NCBI GenBank assembly: GCA_023105745.1 | Contig: JALGQZ010000013.1 | Coordinates: 9,543,105 to 9,607,104 of the forward strand | Source of the DNA: Austropuccinia psidii | Taxonomy: Eukaryota > Basidiomycota > Pucciniomycetes > Pucciniales > Sphaerophragmiaceae | DNA: 64,000 bases | Reading direction: 5' to 3' | Shown here: piece after piece, positions 35,164 to 46,388 of the stretch | Layout of the letters: every line of letters starts with the position of its first letter | Position numbering within the stretch: the stretch's first letter is position 1 | Notes under the pieces: model-generated | What the model was told of the DNA's origin: nothing | The model's input: only the letters and a program-made list of their open reading frames with translations | The model's database searches: none | Position numbers and translations under genes: made by a program

Positions 35164-35805
35164 TGAAAAGAATGTGAAAAACTGAAGGTTTATATTAATG
35201 TGAGGTTTTAAGCAAAGATATTTAGTAAGGCAATATGTACCTGAAGGTGAACAACAAATATAAAGCACAAAGTTATAGATGAATGACAACGACGATGCTA
35301 AGGATGAAAAAAGCTAAAGAAAAATTAATACAACAATAAATTCTCTTATATTGTGAGGTCTGGTAGCATACCTCTGATCTCACAATTACTTGTAATAATT
35401 TATTATAGACTATTAGATAGGCTATAATTAAAGCCCAAATGCTTCTAGCTAAAAGAACAAAGTAAGAGAAAGAAATTGAATATTCTAATATCAACTGAGT
35501 ATCAGTGAGCATAACATACCACTGCTTTTGCAGAGTTATGATTTCGAGTAAATAATAAGGAGAGTGAACGACTTGAATTCGTAACACTCTTAGGGGAACA
35601 ATGAATTAATACGAGTAACAAAACAAAACAACAAGTGATGATGTCTAGAGTCTGACAGTAATGGCTGTGCTTATAAGTAGTTTTCATCATCTTAAGAGCA
35701 CGGAAATAAGGAGCGCTATGATGTGCACTTCCTTATGTATTGGTACCTTACGGACTGGGAACTGATTGATTGAGACGATTGGAGAAACGCTCTGATATTT
35801 TCACA
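35164..35805 (-). repeat. Copia-1 5' LTR
   Basis: 642 bp, about 99% identical to 26660-27301. In element sense it starts TGTGAAAATATC and ends ATTCTTTTCA. Confidence 0.95.
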
Positions 35806-35910
35806 AAACCGATTAGGTCCCTCCGATACATAACTCGCAGACTATATTGGACAAACAGGGATCACCGCCGCAATTCTGTTACCAGATTATCTGAGAACTG
35901 GAAAGGAAAA

Positions 35911-36580
35911 CTACCCACAAGCTAACTTTGCTCCCAACTCACAAATTGCATCGGGGGCAGAACTCGGGCTAACATATTCGGGGAAGGAGCCGGCGTAGGC
36001 AACTGAAAAAAATCTTTGGGATTGAGCAAGCAGGATAAAGTGATTGAATGGAGGTGAAGTTAAGATCAGCTTACAAGCTACGTTTTGAACGCTTCTTACC
36101 TGAAAGCTATGCATCGTTTCAACATGCAATGGCTTCTGATAATTGCGCACATAAAATTTGCCGGATTTTTGGGGTTTGTAGCACGCCTTAAACTGCGGAG
36201 GGTGGCATGAGCTAGGCTTGCAGTCATGTCCGATCCGGGAAATTGCGGAATCGTAAGTTTCGCAATCTAACAATGCATCCACCACGAATACCAACTTAGA
36301 GTCTCTTAGACTAGTTAAAAGAAAGAAGTTTGTAGTTTCAAATCCAAGCGATTCGTAAATGCTTACACACACTACTCATACCGCCTGGTGTGGGGATAGA
36401 GTAGGCCGAGTCACAAATAAAGTTTCCTCTCGAATAACAGAAAACTTTGAAGCACAAAGTGATGATGAATGGAGAAATTTTGAGCGGAGAAGTTTTTACA
36501 AAAATCATTTTTAGAGGATTGGTCAGAAATTTCTCCGCTGCCAAGATTGAAGGTGATCTTTGGGTGGCCACGGCTGAAGT
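35911..36580 (-). pseudogene. Copy A of the small spliced gene (start codon lost)
   Basis: It is the counterpart of the gene at 56589-57174. The 97-nt intron is conserved (36003-36099, GTAAGAAG...TTTTTCAG). The ATG of copy B corresponds to AAG here (TTCAAAGTTTTC), and an in-frame TAG follows in exon 2 after about 26 codons. The Cys/His-containing block SCHPPQFKACYKPQKSG is retained. Function unknown. Confidence 0.6.
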
Positions 36581-37021
36581 CATCCATTAAATAGTTTCTT
36601 GAGGAGCAACTTATGGAATGCTTCCACAAATTAGCAGGCTTCCGCCAGAAGGAGCTGTCAGACAAACACTCGATATGCCACCTTCTTCTCCATGGCGATT
36701 TGGCGTCATGTAGCTAATCAACAGTCTGAACATATCTTATAAAAATAGGGCATGGACTCCCATGTGCAAAGGCGGTAGAAAAGCCTCAAAAAGCTCATTG
36801 GGTCTTACATCCTATGCTTGGGCCTATTATACTGCAAATTTTAACTGCTTTCCAATGTGGTACAATTACAGTGCACGGTATAGCAGATAGCAGCCAGGTA
36901 CTGCGCTGGTGTTTTTGGGCATATTTCATTTCATTCAAGCCATAATTGACTCATTCATTAATATTCTTCATCCCTTCTCGTTCAAACTCTTCAATCAATC
37001 ATCATATCATCGAACCTCTTC

Positions 37022-37308
37022 ATGTCAACTCAGCCTAGCCCCAGCAGCTTCACCGCTCCTAGAAACCTGATGCCAATTGATCCTTGCCTGATTCTGAGCT
37101 TGTTGACCCTTCTAGGGCCAGCTTATACAAGATTTTTTTCGCAGCCCTGTTCGGTCTTGGCGTGGCTGTGGTGAAGATCAGTATTCCAATTTCTCAAGAC
37201 AGGGCTACGGTAGCTCTTTCTCTGGCTTGTGCTGTTGTAATGTACTGTTCTAGTCATGCCCAAGGATGCGATTTTGATTGCTTTTATTCTTCCATCAATA
37301 TAAATTAA
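37022..37308 (+). other. Possible 5' end of a plus-strand host gene, copy A
   Basis: ATG at 37022 opens MSTQPSPSSFTAPRNLMPID and about 50 codons. The start and the TC-rich upstream sequence are conserved at 57744 in copy B. A second frame (37084-37308) is hydrophobic and could follow after a frame change. I do not recognise it; the two copies differ by a 43-bp deletion. Confidence 0.25.
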
Positions 37309-38005
37309 CAATTGTTTGCTTTGAAAGGTCTCGGCTTGTTGAAAGCTGTTAGATACCACTCAATAGTCTCAACATACCCGTTGGTCTTTCTTTTGTTTCA
37401 ATAAATTTTTCTCACACAATCTTATTTTATTTCTGGAGATATCTTGATTTTTGAATACTCATAGTTTAGCCAGTAGCACCAGCTTGGATTGAAATACCTA
37501 AAATTACCATTAATGCGAATCTTTACCCTACACAATTATTCTAAACACAAAGGTTGTTATGAAAAAAGCCACGTTGAGCCCACCTCAAGAAAAAAATAAC
37601 GGTCGTTTGGAATGGCATTAAAAGAAAATTAAATAAATATTATAATTCCTTGTTATAAACTCTGGTGAAGATTGTTCAGAGAGCGCTTGATAAAAAAAAG
37701 CGAACAGGTTTTGACAAAGGACACGGAGAGAACTGGAGAACACAATTCACCCCAGCTTGGGATAACTGATCACGTCGCGCTGATGAAACATTCACTTCAC
37801 CTTCAATCCTACTGATTTCTTCTCTAATCTCAAAGATTTTGTGCCACTTTTGAAGTAAATAGCGATCGACCCCAAATTCCGGCTCTAGCTTAAAGGGAGT
37901 TTTTTGATTGGGAATATGATAAGCTGATGTTGGAACAGTGCTCCAGGCCAAGTCAGAGTTGCTTGATTTTGGATCAATTTCGAATGCCCATACTTTTGAG
38001 ATTCC

Positions 38006-38594
38006 TGTAGATGTTTTAGAACTTTAAAGTGATATGAATTAACATGCAAGTTATGTTTGTAGTTTAGTTTTTAGGAATAAGAAGTACCTTTAAAGGTGGA
38101 ATACGGAGATACAACAATATTCTAAATAGGCTAAGTGATAACAGTACAGGAGTGGTAATGATCTGTTTAGAGCATTGCTAGGTCAGCGTTTCTTCACTTT
38201 TTAGTGAGTAGGATAGTGCCTTGTACCTTTGTGGTTACAGCTTTTAACAATGTTAAAGAATGATTTAAGACAACGTGATGATGCTGGTTGCAGTGAATTG
38301 AAAAGTAAGATGAAATAAATAAATAGAAAGAGAGAGACGATAAAGGAAATTAGGTAAGAGAAGGAAAGAGTGTTTTAGCTGCTTGCGCTCCTCTGTGGTG
38401 GAAGAGCGTCGGCCTTTTTATCTCTTCTGATGGTGTTTGTGCACTGCGGTTTTTAGCTGCGGGAAGGTGCTGGACAGTGTCCGCGTCTTTACTGGTCTGA
38501 GTAAGCGTGACTCAATCAGTTTTACATGGCCGGTGCTTTTGCACTGGGTTTGGAATAATACTCACCTAAACCTCTTTAGGTCGATATTTCTTCA
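38006..38594 (-). repeat. Copia-2 3' LTR
   Basis: 589 bp, TG...CA. The polypurine tract GTGAGGGGGGA (element sense) adjoins it at 38595-38605. Confidence 0.95.
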
Positions 38595-41500
38595 TCCCCC
38601 CTCACACCCAGTCGCAAAAGACTTAGTGCGCGCAGTGAATTTTCCAGCGTGATCTTATTAATGGGTTTAGTTAAGAAATCGGCCAGCATTTGGGTGGATG
38701 GTATGTATTGAAGCCGCACAAGGTTTTCTTGGATGGCTTCCTTGATGAAATGTAATTGGATATCAATGTGTTTCATTCGTTTGTTATTGATATTGCAGTC
38801 CCCGTTGGCTGTCTTGATGCAGCTCTGATTGTCTTCGAATATGAGTATAGGCTTGGTGAAAGTAAATAGCTTTGCTTCTTCGCACCATTGTTTCAGCCAT
38901 AGAAGTTCGGACGTAAGGTCGCATACCGCCTTGTATTCTGCCTCTGCTGTTGAGATGGAGACCGTTGGCTGCTTTCAAGTCTTCCACAGAATGAGACACT
39001 GGTGGAAGCATGCCAGGTAGCCGGTTGTCAAGCGTCGTGTTGTGCTACAATTACCCCAGTCGGCGTCGCTGTAAGCAGTAATGCCGTTGTCTTCCTTTGA
39101 AGAGTAATAGAGGCCTCTGTCACACGAGCCCTGTAAGTACTTAAGAACATGAAGGAATGCTTGCCAGTGTTTGATGCCTGGCCGTTCTAGGTACTGCGAC
39201 AAGGCGCTGACAGCAAAGGACAAGTCAGGTCTTGTTGCTGTGCTGAGATAGTTAATGCTCCCTATGGCGCTTCTGTAGTTTACTTTTATGTTTCTAAATG
39301 CGGTTATTTCTTCTTCTGTGGCTTGCCCAAGATGTTCATTTGGCGTTAGTGGTGTCACCATCGCCTTGCATCTTTCCATGCCATACTGCTCTAGTAGAGC
39401 TTCAGTGAAGTGCTGTTGGTTAAGGCTTATGCCATCATCCGTCTGACATATTTTTACTCCCAGCATTAGGTCCGCCACGCCGATGTCCTTGATGTCAAAT
39501 TCTCTACTCATTTCGGACTTGAAAGTGCTTGTGTCGCTGCTAAATATAGCGATGTCGTCCACGTGTACGTATAGCCACACCGGGATGCTTCCTGCCCTGT
39601 AGAACATGCAAGGATCTAGTGTACACACCGAGAATTTCACTGACCTTAGCCAATTTTTCAGTCGCTCGTACCAGGCTAATGGTGCTTGCTTCAGGCCATA
39701 GATAGCTTTGTTAAGGCGGAGGCAAAACTTTTGTCAGTCGAGTTGTAAGCCTTGAGGTATTGCTAGATACACCGTTTCCTTTAGCCGTGCATTAAGGAAT
39801 GCGCTTTTAACGTCAATTTGATGAAATTGTAGTTTGTTGATGCAAGCAAAGGCGATTAAGGTTCTTAATGAATTCAGGCGTCCAGTTGGTGCGTAAGTTT
39901 TGCCAAAGTCAATGCCCATGGCTTGGGTAAAGCCCTGTGCACAGAGCCGGGCTTTGTACACGATTGGTTCGTTGGTGTCGCTTCTTTTTATCTTGAATAC
40001 CCACGTAGTCCCCACTAGTTTGTAGTCTTCATGCTTTTCAACAACATCCCACACTTTTAAGGTGTTCATGTTCTCCAGCTCTTGATCGATTGCACCTTGC
40101 CAGAGTGCATGGTCTTTGGATTTTAGTGCGCCTCGATAAGTATGAGGGGTCTCGCTGGCTGATGTTAGAAAAGCCTTCGGTCTTCTTTTGTAAGGAAGTA
40201 TGTTTAGGTTGTTCAGTTCTGCCAATACAAGTGTTGGGTGGCGTGGACCAATAATTCTAAGACGAGGAGGTTGAGCTTGTTCGTTTACTGATTGAATATC
40301 TTCGTCTGTTGTTGACTCCTCTGTGGCCTCCAATTGAGATTCTTCTGTTGGTTCCGGAGCTGGGCTGAGTTCTTCCTCGGTTTCGCAGGTTGTTTGACAG
40401 CTATCAAGGGCTATGGGTTGATCATCAAGTTCGGTTATGAAGGGAGTTTTGTTAGTGTTATACTGTGGTATGGAAGGGAAGACGTGCTCGTTAAATGTGG
40501 CGTGTCGAGTGATAGATACTTTTAGATCGGTTAGTCGTAGGATACGATATGCTGTGCCATTGTTTTCATAGCCAATAAAGATTCCTGGTTGTCCTGGAGG
40601 ATCCAGTTTCCATCTGATATGTCGAGTGAGATTATAGACGATTGCCCTACAGCCAAAGGTTTTTAGTTTTGAGAGTCTTGCAGAGGAGTTGGTCCATAAG
40701 GAGTGGGGAGACCGACCGTTCCTTGAGGCTGTTGGTGTTAGGTTGGAAAGAAAGACAGCTGTATTTACAGCATCAGCCCAAAATTGTGCAGGGAGGTTAG
40801 ATTTTGCTAATAGGCAGCGAGCTTTTTCGAGTATCGTGCGATTAGCTCTTTCTGCAAAACCGTTGTGCTGCGGTGTTTCAGGGGGAGCCATGATGTGTAA
40901 AAAGCCGCACTCCTCCGAAAGTTTCTTGAAGTTGTTGTTGAGAAACTCTCCTCCCCTGTCGGATATCAGCTTCTTTAGTTTCTTGTCTTGGCTGTTTTCC
41001 ATTGCCCGCTTGGTGAGTAGAAACTGTTCAAATACATCTGACTTCTTTTGCAAGAATTTTACGATTTTGAAAGATGAAGCTTGGTCGACTATCGTGAGGA
41101 AGAATCGTTTACCCGACATTGAAGGTGGATTAATTGGTCCTACTACGTCCATGTGTACACATTCCAGGGTGGATACAACTGGTTCGAAGTGGTTTTTGAA
41201 GGGGAGTCTGTGTGCCTTGTTCATTTCGCAAATCAAGCAGTTGTCTAGTAGGGTTGGTAGTCCTAGCTGTTTGAGGGCGGATGCGCCTGGGTGGCCTAAT
41301 CAATTGTGCCATAGACTGTTGGTTTCGTTGGTGATTAGCGCTTTTGGGATGGTGTAGGTGATTACCATTAGTTTGTTTATTATTTTCCCGTGTATGATTT
41401 CTTTGCCGTTTGCATTCAAGCTGAAAGTGTTGTCCCTTCGATTCACGGTTAATTGTTTTTTGAACAATTCCAAGAGACTAATTAGGTTGCATTTTAAGTT

Positions 41501-41773
41501 GGGTACGTACAAACATTCTTCGAGTATTAGTGTGTTGTCATGATTTAAGATTTTCACTGTGCCGATTCCTTTCGCGATGAGATTGCTATTTGCGTCTCCT
41601 GTTGCTACTTGTATGTTGGTGGTTTTTGGCATGGTTACGAATGGTTTTAGGCTATTGAACATATGATGGGTCGCTCCACAGTCCAGTATGAGCTGATCCT
41701 CACCTAGTTGTTGCGGTGCAGGCGTTGTCATGAGAGCTTGTGCAGTGGTGAGATGAGCTGTTGCGTCAAAGTG
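38576..41773 (-). pseudogene. Copia-2 pol with three in-frame TGA stops
   Basis: From just after the gag stop one continuous frame encodes protease (DCGATHHM, near 41670), GAG-pre-integrase (LWHN-stop-LGHP), integrase (HMDVVGP, SDRGGEF, ERANR), RT (QIDVKSAFLNARL, YVHVDDIAIF) and RNase H (STAEAEY, EDNQS, ADFLTKP). The frame is broken only by TGA codons at 41300, 39734 and 38975; the frame is unchanged across each. At 41300 the related Copia-1 has Arg (HNRL), so a CGA to TGA change fits. No indels were found. The TGA at 41774 separates gag from pol in the same frame. Confidence 0.92.
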
Positions 41774-42547
41774 TCAGCGTTTCTTCTCCCTTCTAGGGGG
41801 TCTCAGATGTGGGTTTTCGGACCAGCAATCTTCTTTTTTGTGAGTGGTACATTTGATATTATGTTTGCCTTTAACGCAGTAGTATATTATCTTGTGAGGT
41901 TCTTCTACGTTGGAGACTAGAGCGATTGGAGAGTCGATTTGATTTTTCTTTTCAGCAATGTTTAGGTGTGCTAAATCTTGAAGGCGTGTAAGTATTTTCT
42001 CGGGCTTCTCGATAATGTCTTCATTCAAGGTGAGATTTTCGACAAATTGGTGAAGATTCGTGTCTCCTCCAAGCTTTCCAAGTAGGGAGTAGGAGAGTAG
42101 TTCTGCTGGTACTGTGATATCTACTGCATCTAATTCCATCATTAATTTTCTGCACGTGTCGATGTAGGTTTGTAGGTTGCCGTCGTAGAAAATTCTCTGC
42201 CAGTCCATCCATACCCGGCCTCTGTTTACAGCTCTTTTTGAGGCATATTGGTCCTCAATTTTTGCCCATAGTAGGTTTGCTTTTTCTATTGTCACAGTGT
42301 TAACTACTTCTCGGAATACTCTTTCTGTGAGTCTGGTTGTTATTAAGTTTATTGCTTCGTAGCTTGCTTTTGTCCATTTGTTTACAGCAGTCGTAGATAC
42401 ATCTTCAGGAGGTGATTTTTTGCATACGTCAATGAGACCGCGAGATCTGAGGTGGATTTTCATACGCATGTGCCAGTGACCGTAATTGGTGCCGTCGAGT
42501 AATGGAATGTTGCTGATATCTTTTGTATCGATTGATCTGTCAGTCAT
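41774..42547 (-). CDS. Copia-2 gag (257 aa)
   Basis: I chose the ATG at 42547 because MTDRS...ISNIPLLDGTNYGHWHMRMKI lines up with the start of Copia-1 gag; an upstream in-frame ATG at 42646 lies in the LTR. The capsid region spans about residues 15-190. The CX2GKHN...H...CW zinc-knuckle variant is at about 228-246, followed by a basic tail. The frame ends at TGA 41774-41776, and pol continues in the same frame. Either this is a nonsense mutation in a fused gag-pol or stop readthrough is used. Confidence 0.9.
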   Translation of the reverse strand: MTDRSIDTKDISNIPLLDGTNYGHWHMRMKIHLRSRGLIDVCKKSPPEDVSTTAVNKWTKASYEAINLITTRLTERVFREVVNTVTIEKANLLWAKIEDQYASKRAVNRGRVWMDWQRIFYDGNLQTYIDTCRKLMMELDAVDITVPAELLSYSLLGKLGGDTNLHQFVENLTLNEDIIEKPEKILTRLQDLAHLNIAEKKNQIDSPIALVSNVEEPHKIIYYCVKGKHNIKCTTHKKEDCWSENPHLRPPRREKKR

Positions 42548-42589
42548 AGTTGCTCGTAGACCACCTTGTTCATTTTTTGAGAGCGTTTC

Positions 42590-42602
42590 GAGACTGTAAA
42601 TC
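42590..42602 (-). promoter_or_regulatory. Copia-2 primer-binding site (tRNA-Tyr anticodon arm)
   Basis: The 13 bases next to the LTR are identical to those of Copia-1, although the LTRs themselves are unrelated. Confidence 0.6.
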
Positions 42603-43191
42603 TGTAGATGTTTTAGAACTTTAAAGTGATATGAATTAACATGCAAGTTATGTTTGTAGTTTAGTTTTTAGGAATAAGAAGTACCTTTAAAGGTGGAATA
42701 CGGAGATACAACAATATTCTAAATAGGCTAAGTGATAACAGTACAGGAGTGGTAATGATCTGTTTAGAGCATTGCTAGGTCAGCGTTTCTTCACTTGTTA
42801 GTGAGTAGGATAGTGCCTCGTACCTTTGTGGTTACAGCTTTTAACAATGTTAAAGAATGATTTAAGACAACGTGATGATGCTGGTTGCAGTGAATTGAAA
42901 AGTAAGATGAAATAAATAAATAGAAAGAGAGAGACGATAAAGGAAATTAGGTAAGAGAAGGAAAGAGTGTTTTAGCTGCTTGCGCTCCTCTGTGGTGGAG
43001 GAGCGTCGGCCTTTTTATCTCTTCTGATAGTGTTTGTGCACCGCGGTTTTTAGCTGCGGGAAGGTGCTGGACAGTGTCCGCGTCTTTACTGGTCTGAGTA
43101 AGCGTGACTCAATCAGTTTTACATGGCCGGTGCTTTTGAACTGGGTTTGGAATAATACTCACCTAAACCTCTTTAGGTCAATATTTCTTCA
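42603..43191 (-). repeat. Copia-2 5' LTR
   Basis: 589 bp, about 99% identical to 38006-38594. Confidence 0.95.
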
Positions 43192-44977
43192 ATTCCATCT
43201 AAAAAATGCGCCACGTTTGACTCCGGTAGCCATACCTGGGCATCAATGCATGTGTAAATATCTTTCAATGTTGAACCTCGAGTGTTTAATGTTAGGGTAG
43301 ACAGAAAATCTTTTGAAGCTTCTTCTTCAGGCAATGGTAGGGACAATTTGTGACCTCTCCCATGAAATAACCTTTTTCGAAAGCATCAAGAAATCAAAAT
43401 ACTCGGTCGACCAAGCAGAATTTGCTAAATGCATAATGATAATAGCGAGCTGACCTGTGGCAAATGTCATACTCTTCCATCATTTTTTCGTTGTTTCCCT
43501 GTGGATATTTCTGCTTGACCCTTGTCAACAATAACTCTCTCCAAGCTTCGGTTATAACATCATAAGTCCGAGGAAAACCTTTATAGGGCTCATTTAATGA
43601 CCAACTAATCATTTCGCCCTCCTCGTAACCCAATAGCAGAGATAATTCATGAGCACCCAAGTATGACCGTGTAGTATGGGTCATGGTGGCAAATAAACGT
43701 TGAATAGCAAGAATAACTAATTAGAAAGGAAACCCCACAGATTTTTGAGTATCTGGAGCGAAGGTATTACTTAAAAGCAGGCCAACGGACCGATTGATAT
43801 AGTAGTTGATACAGAAAAGATAAACCAAATTTTGATTGCAAGAGGTTTTTCAGGCCAGTTTTTGCCAGCGCCATGAGCTCTTTCCGTTCCAAAGTCCTTG
43901 AATATTGTGCTGAACAAGTTCTGGATTGGAAGCTCAGGTGGAGGTTGAAAGGCAAGAATCCGATCTCGAAATGGTTTGGCGGCATACATGGCCGACAAAA
44001 CACAAGGTAGAAAGACCGAATTAGGATTATCAACTCGAAGAGTAGTGGGACAATTAAAAACGATTATTTTGATTTAAAAATGATATAAGAATTATTTGTT
44101 TTTGAGCATAAGGTCACTGATAAAAATTTGGTGGTAAGGAACATATGTGCCAGTTGAAAGTCAACGGTTATAGGCAGGAGGATGTAAAAATCTGCCCTTG
44201 GTTTCAAGGGTTTTAGAGCCACACATGGCTAAGCTTTCCTTGAGTGCTTTGCTCATTTGTTCATCTTCAGTGCTCAAATCCTTTAGTAGACATGCGTCAG
44301 AGACAACCGCGGGTTGGAAAAATTTGAGTAGACCACTATCTGGAGCAAGACTAGCTTCGATGGAGGCATTCAATTTGGCCTCATATCATTTATCGAGCTC
44401 ATTTTCAATTTCAGGAATGCTGGGGGAGGAAAGATGAAGCTTTTCAGTGAGGGTGGCATAGCAGTGATAGTGGGAGTTTGATAGTTAGCTTGAATTGAAT
44501 AAGGCTGATCCGAGGCAGAAAATTCTTCAGTTGGCGTTGTTTGACCGGTTACCAGTCAAAGATTGCCTTACTTGATCAGTAGCCAGATCATCTGATTGAG
44601 AGTTAAGATGGACTTCCAAAAGATAATTCAAGGCTCTTTTGAAATTATTTTGATTGATTGTCAAAGCCTTAAGAATGACTTTATCTTGATAAGTATTTCC
44701 CATGACCTCTTTAGCTCGAGCTATATTCCCAGAGTGTTCAAAATCTAAGATGTTAACAGAAAGGAATGAATGATAAATGAAACTGCCAGATTTGATGAGA
44801 AGATTGAATTGAATCGGTTGATTGATTACATATTGAATGAGATTAATGACAAAAGACAAGATTCTGGCTGGATCAACTTGAAGTGTTTTGAGTTGAAAGA
44901 GTTAATAGAATGATTTAATTTTGAAACCAAAGAAACAACAAAAAAATCAAAACATAAGATGAACAGATAAATCTGAA

Positions 44978-46383
44978 TGTCAGGGTGACTCTATGATATA
45001 GCTGTACAATGACAAATAAAAGCTATAACTCTGAGTGTGACACAAAAATAAAGATGATAATTAAGATAAGAGATGGTTAAAAGGGCTATACTAAATAAAT
45101 TTAGTGATGGTGAGTGCTGCTGATAGCCCTGGGTGCAGTGTTTGCCTGTTGGTTTACAATAACAAACCCTACAATACTTAAGTTTAAAGTATACCTGTTT
45201 AGATTCTAAGAGTACCACTTCTTTTGAGAAGTTATACCACATAAGAATAACATAAACAGGATTCTGAATTTGCTTCCTGGTGAGGCAAAGCCTCCTTTTA
45301 TCTTGTTCTGGGGTAGTGGGAGGTGGTTTACCTCTGCACACAAGCAGAGAGTGAAAATTTTCACTACTGTGGGCTGGTTTGTGGTTCTATACACTTAATA
45401 CAGGCTAGTAATGGGTTGAAATGTGGTTTTAAAACCACAAGTAGTCATTTTTACCCTATACAGGGTGAAAATTTTCACCAATGGAGTTTACAGGTGTGTT
45501 CTGGTGCTTCTGACACGTCAGAAACTGTACAGAACCTGTATGGACCTCTGTATTTGACTTAACTATGAGGTATTGAAGTATAAATAAGCTTCTGCATCTG
45601 TTTGACACCTCATAATCATACTTATGGGATAGTATCCTACCATAAGGCTGTATTGGCCAAACTGTGGGATTTTGACCTTAACACAACCATACCTTTGTCA
45701 TTTTTTGAGATATTAACCTCAAAACTGGTTCAGTGTGTAGCCCTGAATGGTTTCTACACAATGGTACCTCATTTGATATGGTTATCATTAAAAATGGCAA
45801 AGTTATGCTGTGTACAAGTTTTTTGTACATATGCGTGGTTTAGACAAAAAGCTGTATTGGGCTTGTTTGCCCCATAACGTCTGCTATAGTTGAGATATGA
45901 GGAAATTAATGACACCATCAGATAGCCCTGATTGTGCTCTTTCCAAAAAGACACCACTTTAGGTATCTCACACTAAAACTGTAGAAGTTAGATGAGAGGT
46001 GAATGTTTTGTTCACCCTTATTTGGCCTGAATTTGACCATAACTTCAGTAATACTGGTACTAGCTCAGTATGGCTGGTACCATTGGATAGCCCTACCTTT
46101 GAGCTTCATTTTGAATACCCATTTGATGGGGTTAAGCCTCTTACTCTTTGTTTCAGATGAGAGGTGAAAATTAAGGTTTATGCTCAGCAATAACTTTGAG
46201 AATGAATAACTTTGTTATTCTTTGTCCTATGGTGATGGGAATTATACTTTCAGAAAGGGGTGAGCTCCCCCTTTTGAGCTAATTTGGCTCAGCTGCATGT
46301 TTTGGTGGTATCTTGGCTATACCATTGATTTATGGTATTTTGGCTGTCATGCCTGTGATCTGGTTTTGAGTCACAGGCTGACA
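44978..46383 (+). mobile_element. Solo LTR (1406 bp) next to the deubiquitinase pseudogene
   Basis: It starts TGTCAGGGTGACTC and ends GAGTCACAGGCTGACA, long imperfect inverted termini. Exact target-site duplication CTGAA at 44973-44977 and 46384-46388. No second copy is in the window, so the parent family is unknown; length and 5-bp duplication fit Gypsy. A TATAAATA box lies at 45579-45586 on the plus strand. Confidence 0.88.
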
Positions 46384-46388
46384 CTGAA

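Larger units (their letters stand above)
26660..35805 (-). mobile_element. Copia-1: nearly intact Ty1/Copia element with a nested insertion
   Basis: Two 642-bp LTRs flank gag and pol on the minus strand. The target-site duplication AAACC lies at 26655-26659 and 35806-35810. Copy B (56520-56535) is uninterrupted there. I count about seven LTR differences in 642 bp, so the insertion is recent. A 3.8-kb insertion (30370-34201) splits the protease. Without it the element is about 5.3 kb, a normal Copia size. Confidence 0.96.
38006..43191 (-). mobile_element. Copia-2: full-length Ty1/Copia element
   Basis: 5186 bp with 589-bp LTRs and target-site duplication ATTCC (38001-38005 and 43192-43196). 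The empty site is visible in copy B near 58295. About seven LTR differences indicate recent insertion. It is inserted in an exon of the deubiquitinase pseudogene. Its proteins are related to, but clearly distinct from, those of Copia-1. Confidence 0.96.
37676..44744 (-). pseudogene. USP25/28-like deubiquitinase pseudogene, copy A (split by Copia-2)
   Basis: Read right to left, the order is that of USP25/28: a UBA-like exon (44572-44744), a UIM (DEQMSKALKESL, near 44240), the start of the USP catalytic domain (AMYAAKPFRDRIL, near 43990), IQRLFATMTHT...ELSLLLG (near 43690), and then on the far side of Copia-2 VLAFEI...FGVDRYLLQKW...REEISRIE, matching the region after the USP28 fingers. Several GT-AG introns are recognisable. 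Lesions: TGA in the UIM exon (LDK-stop-YEA), TAA at 43721-43723, insertion of Copia-2, and no His box found. The catalytic Cys position reads Val (44014-44016). The enzyme would remove ubiquitin; this copy cannot. Confidence 0.75.
25363..44970. repeat. Segmental duplication, copy A (interrupted by Copia-1 and Copia-2)
   Basis: Host sequence at 25363-26659, 35806-38005 and 43192 to at least 44028 matches 55243-58756 and 63628-64000 in the same order and orientation. It starts in both at TTTTGTAAAGTGG. Copy B runs out at the window end, so the true right limit is unknown. Substitutions and small indels are frequent, so the duplication is older than Copia-1 and Copia-2. Confidence 0.9.

Noticed and set aside
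37084..37308. Hydrophobic 74-codon plus-strand frame
   Set aside because: It begins at TTG after a stop, has no ATG, and copy B carries a 43-bp deletion inside it.
41300..41302. TGA read as a sense codon in Copia-2
   Set aside because: Other genes here end normally at TGA and the homologues have Arg or another residue; mutation is simpler than recoding.
45206..45957. Overlapping short frames on both strands
   Set aside because: They lie inside the solo LTR bounded by the CTGAA duplication.
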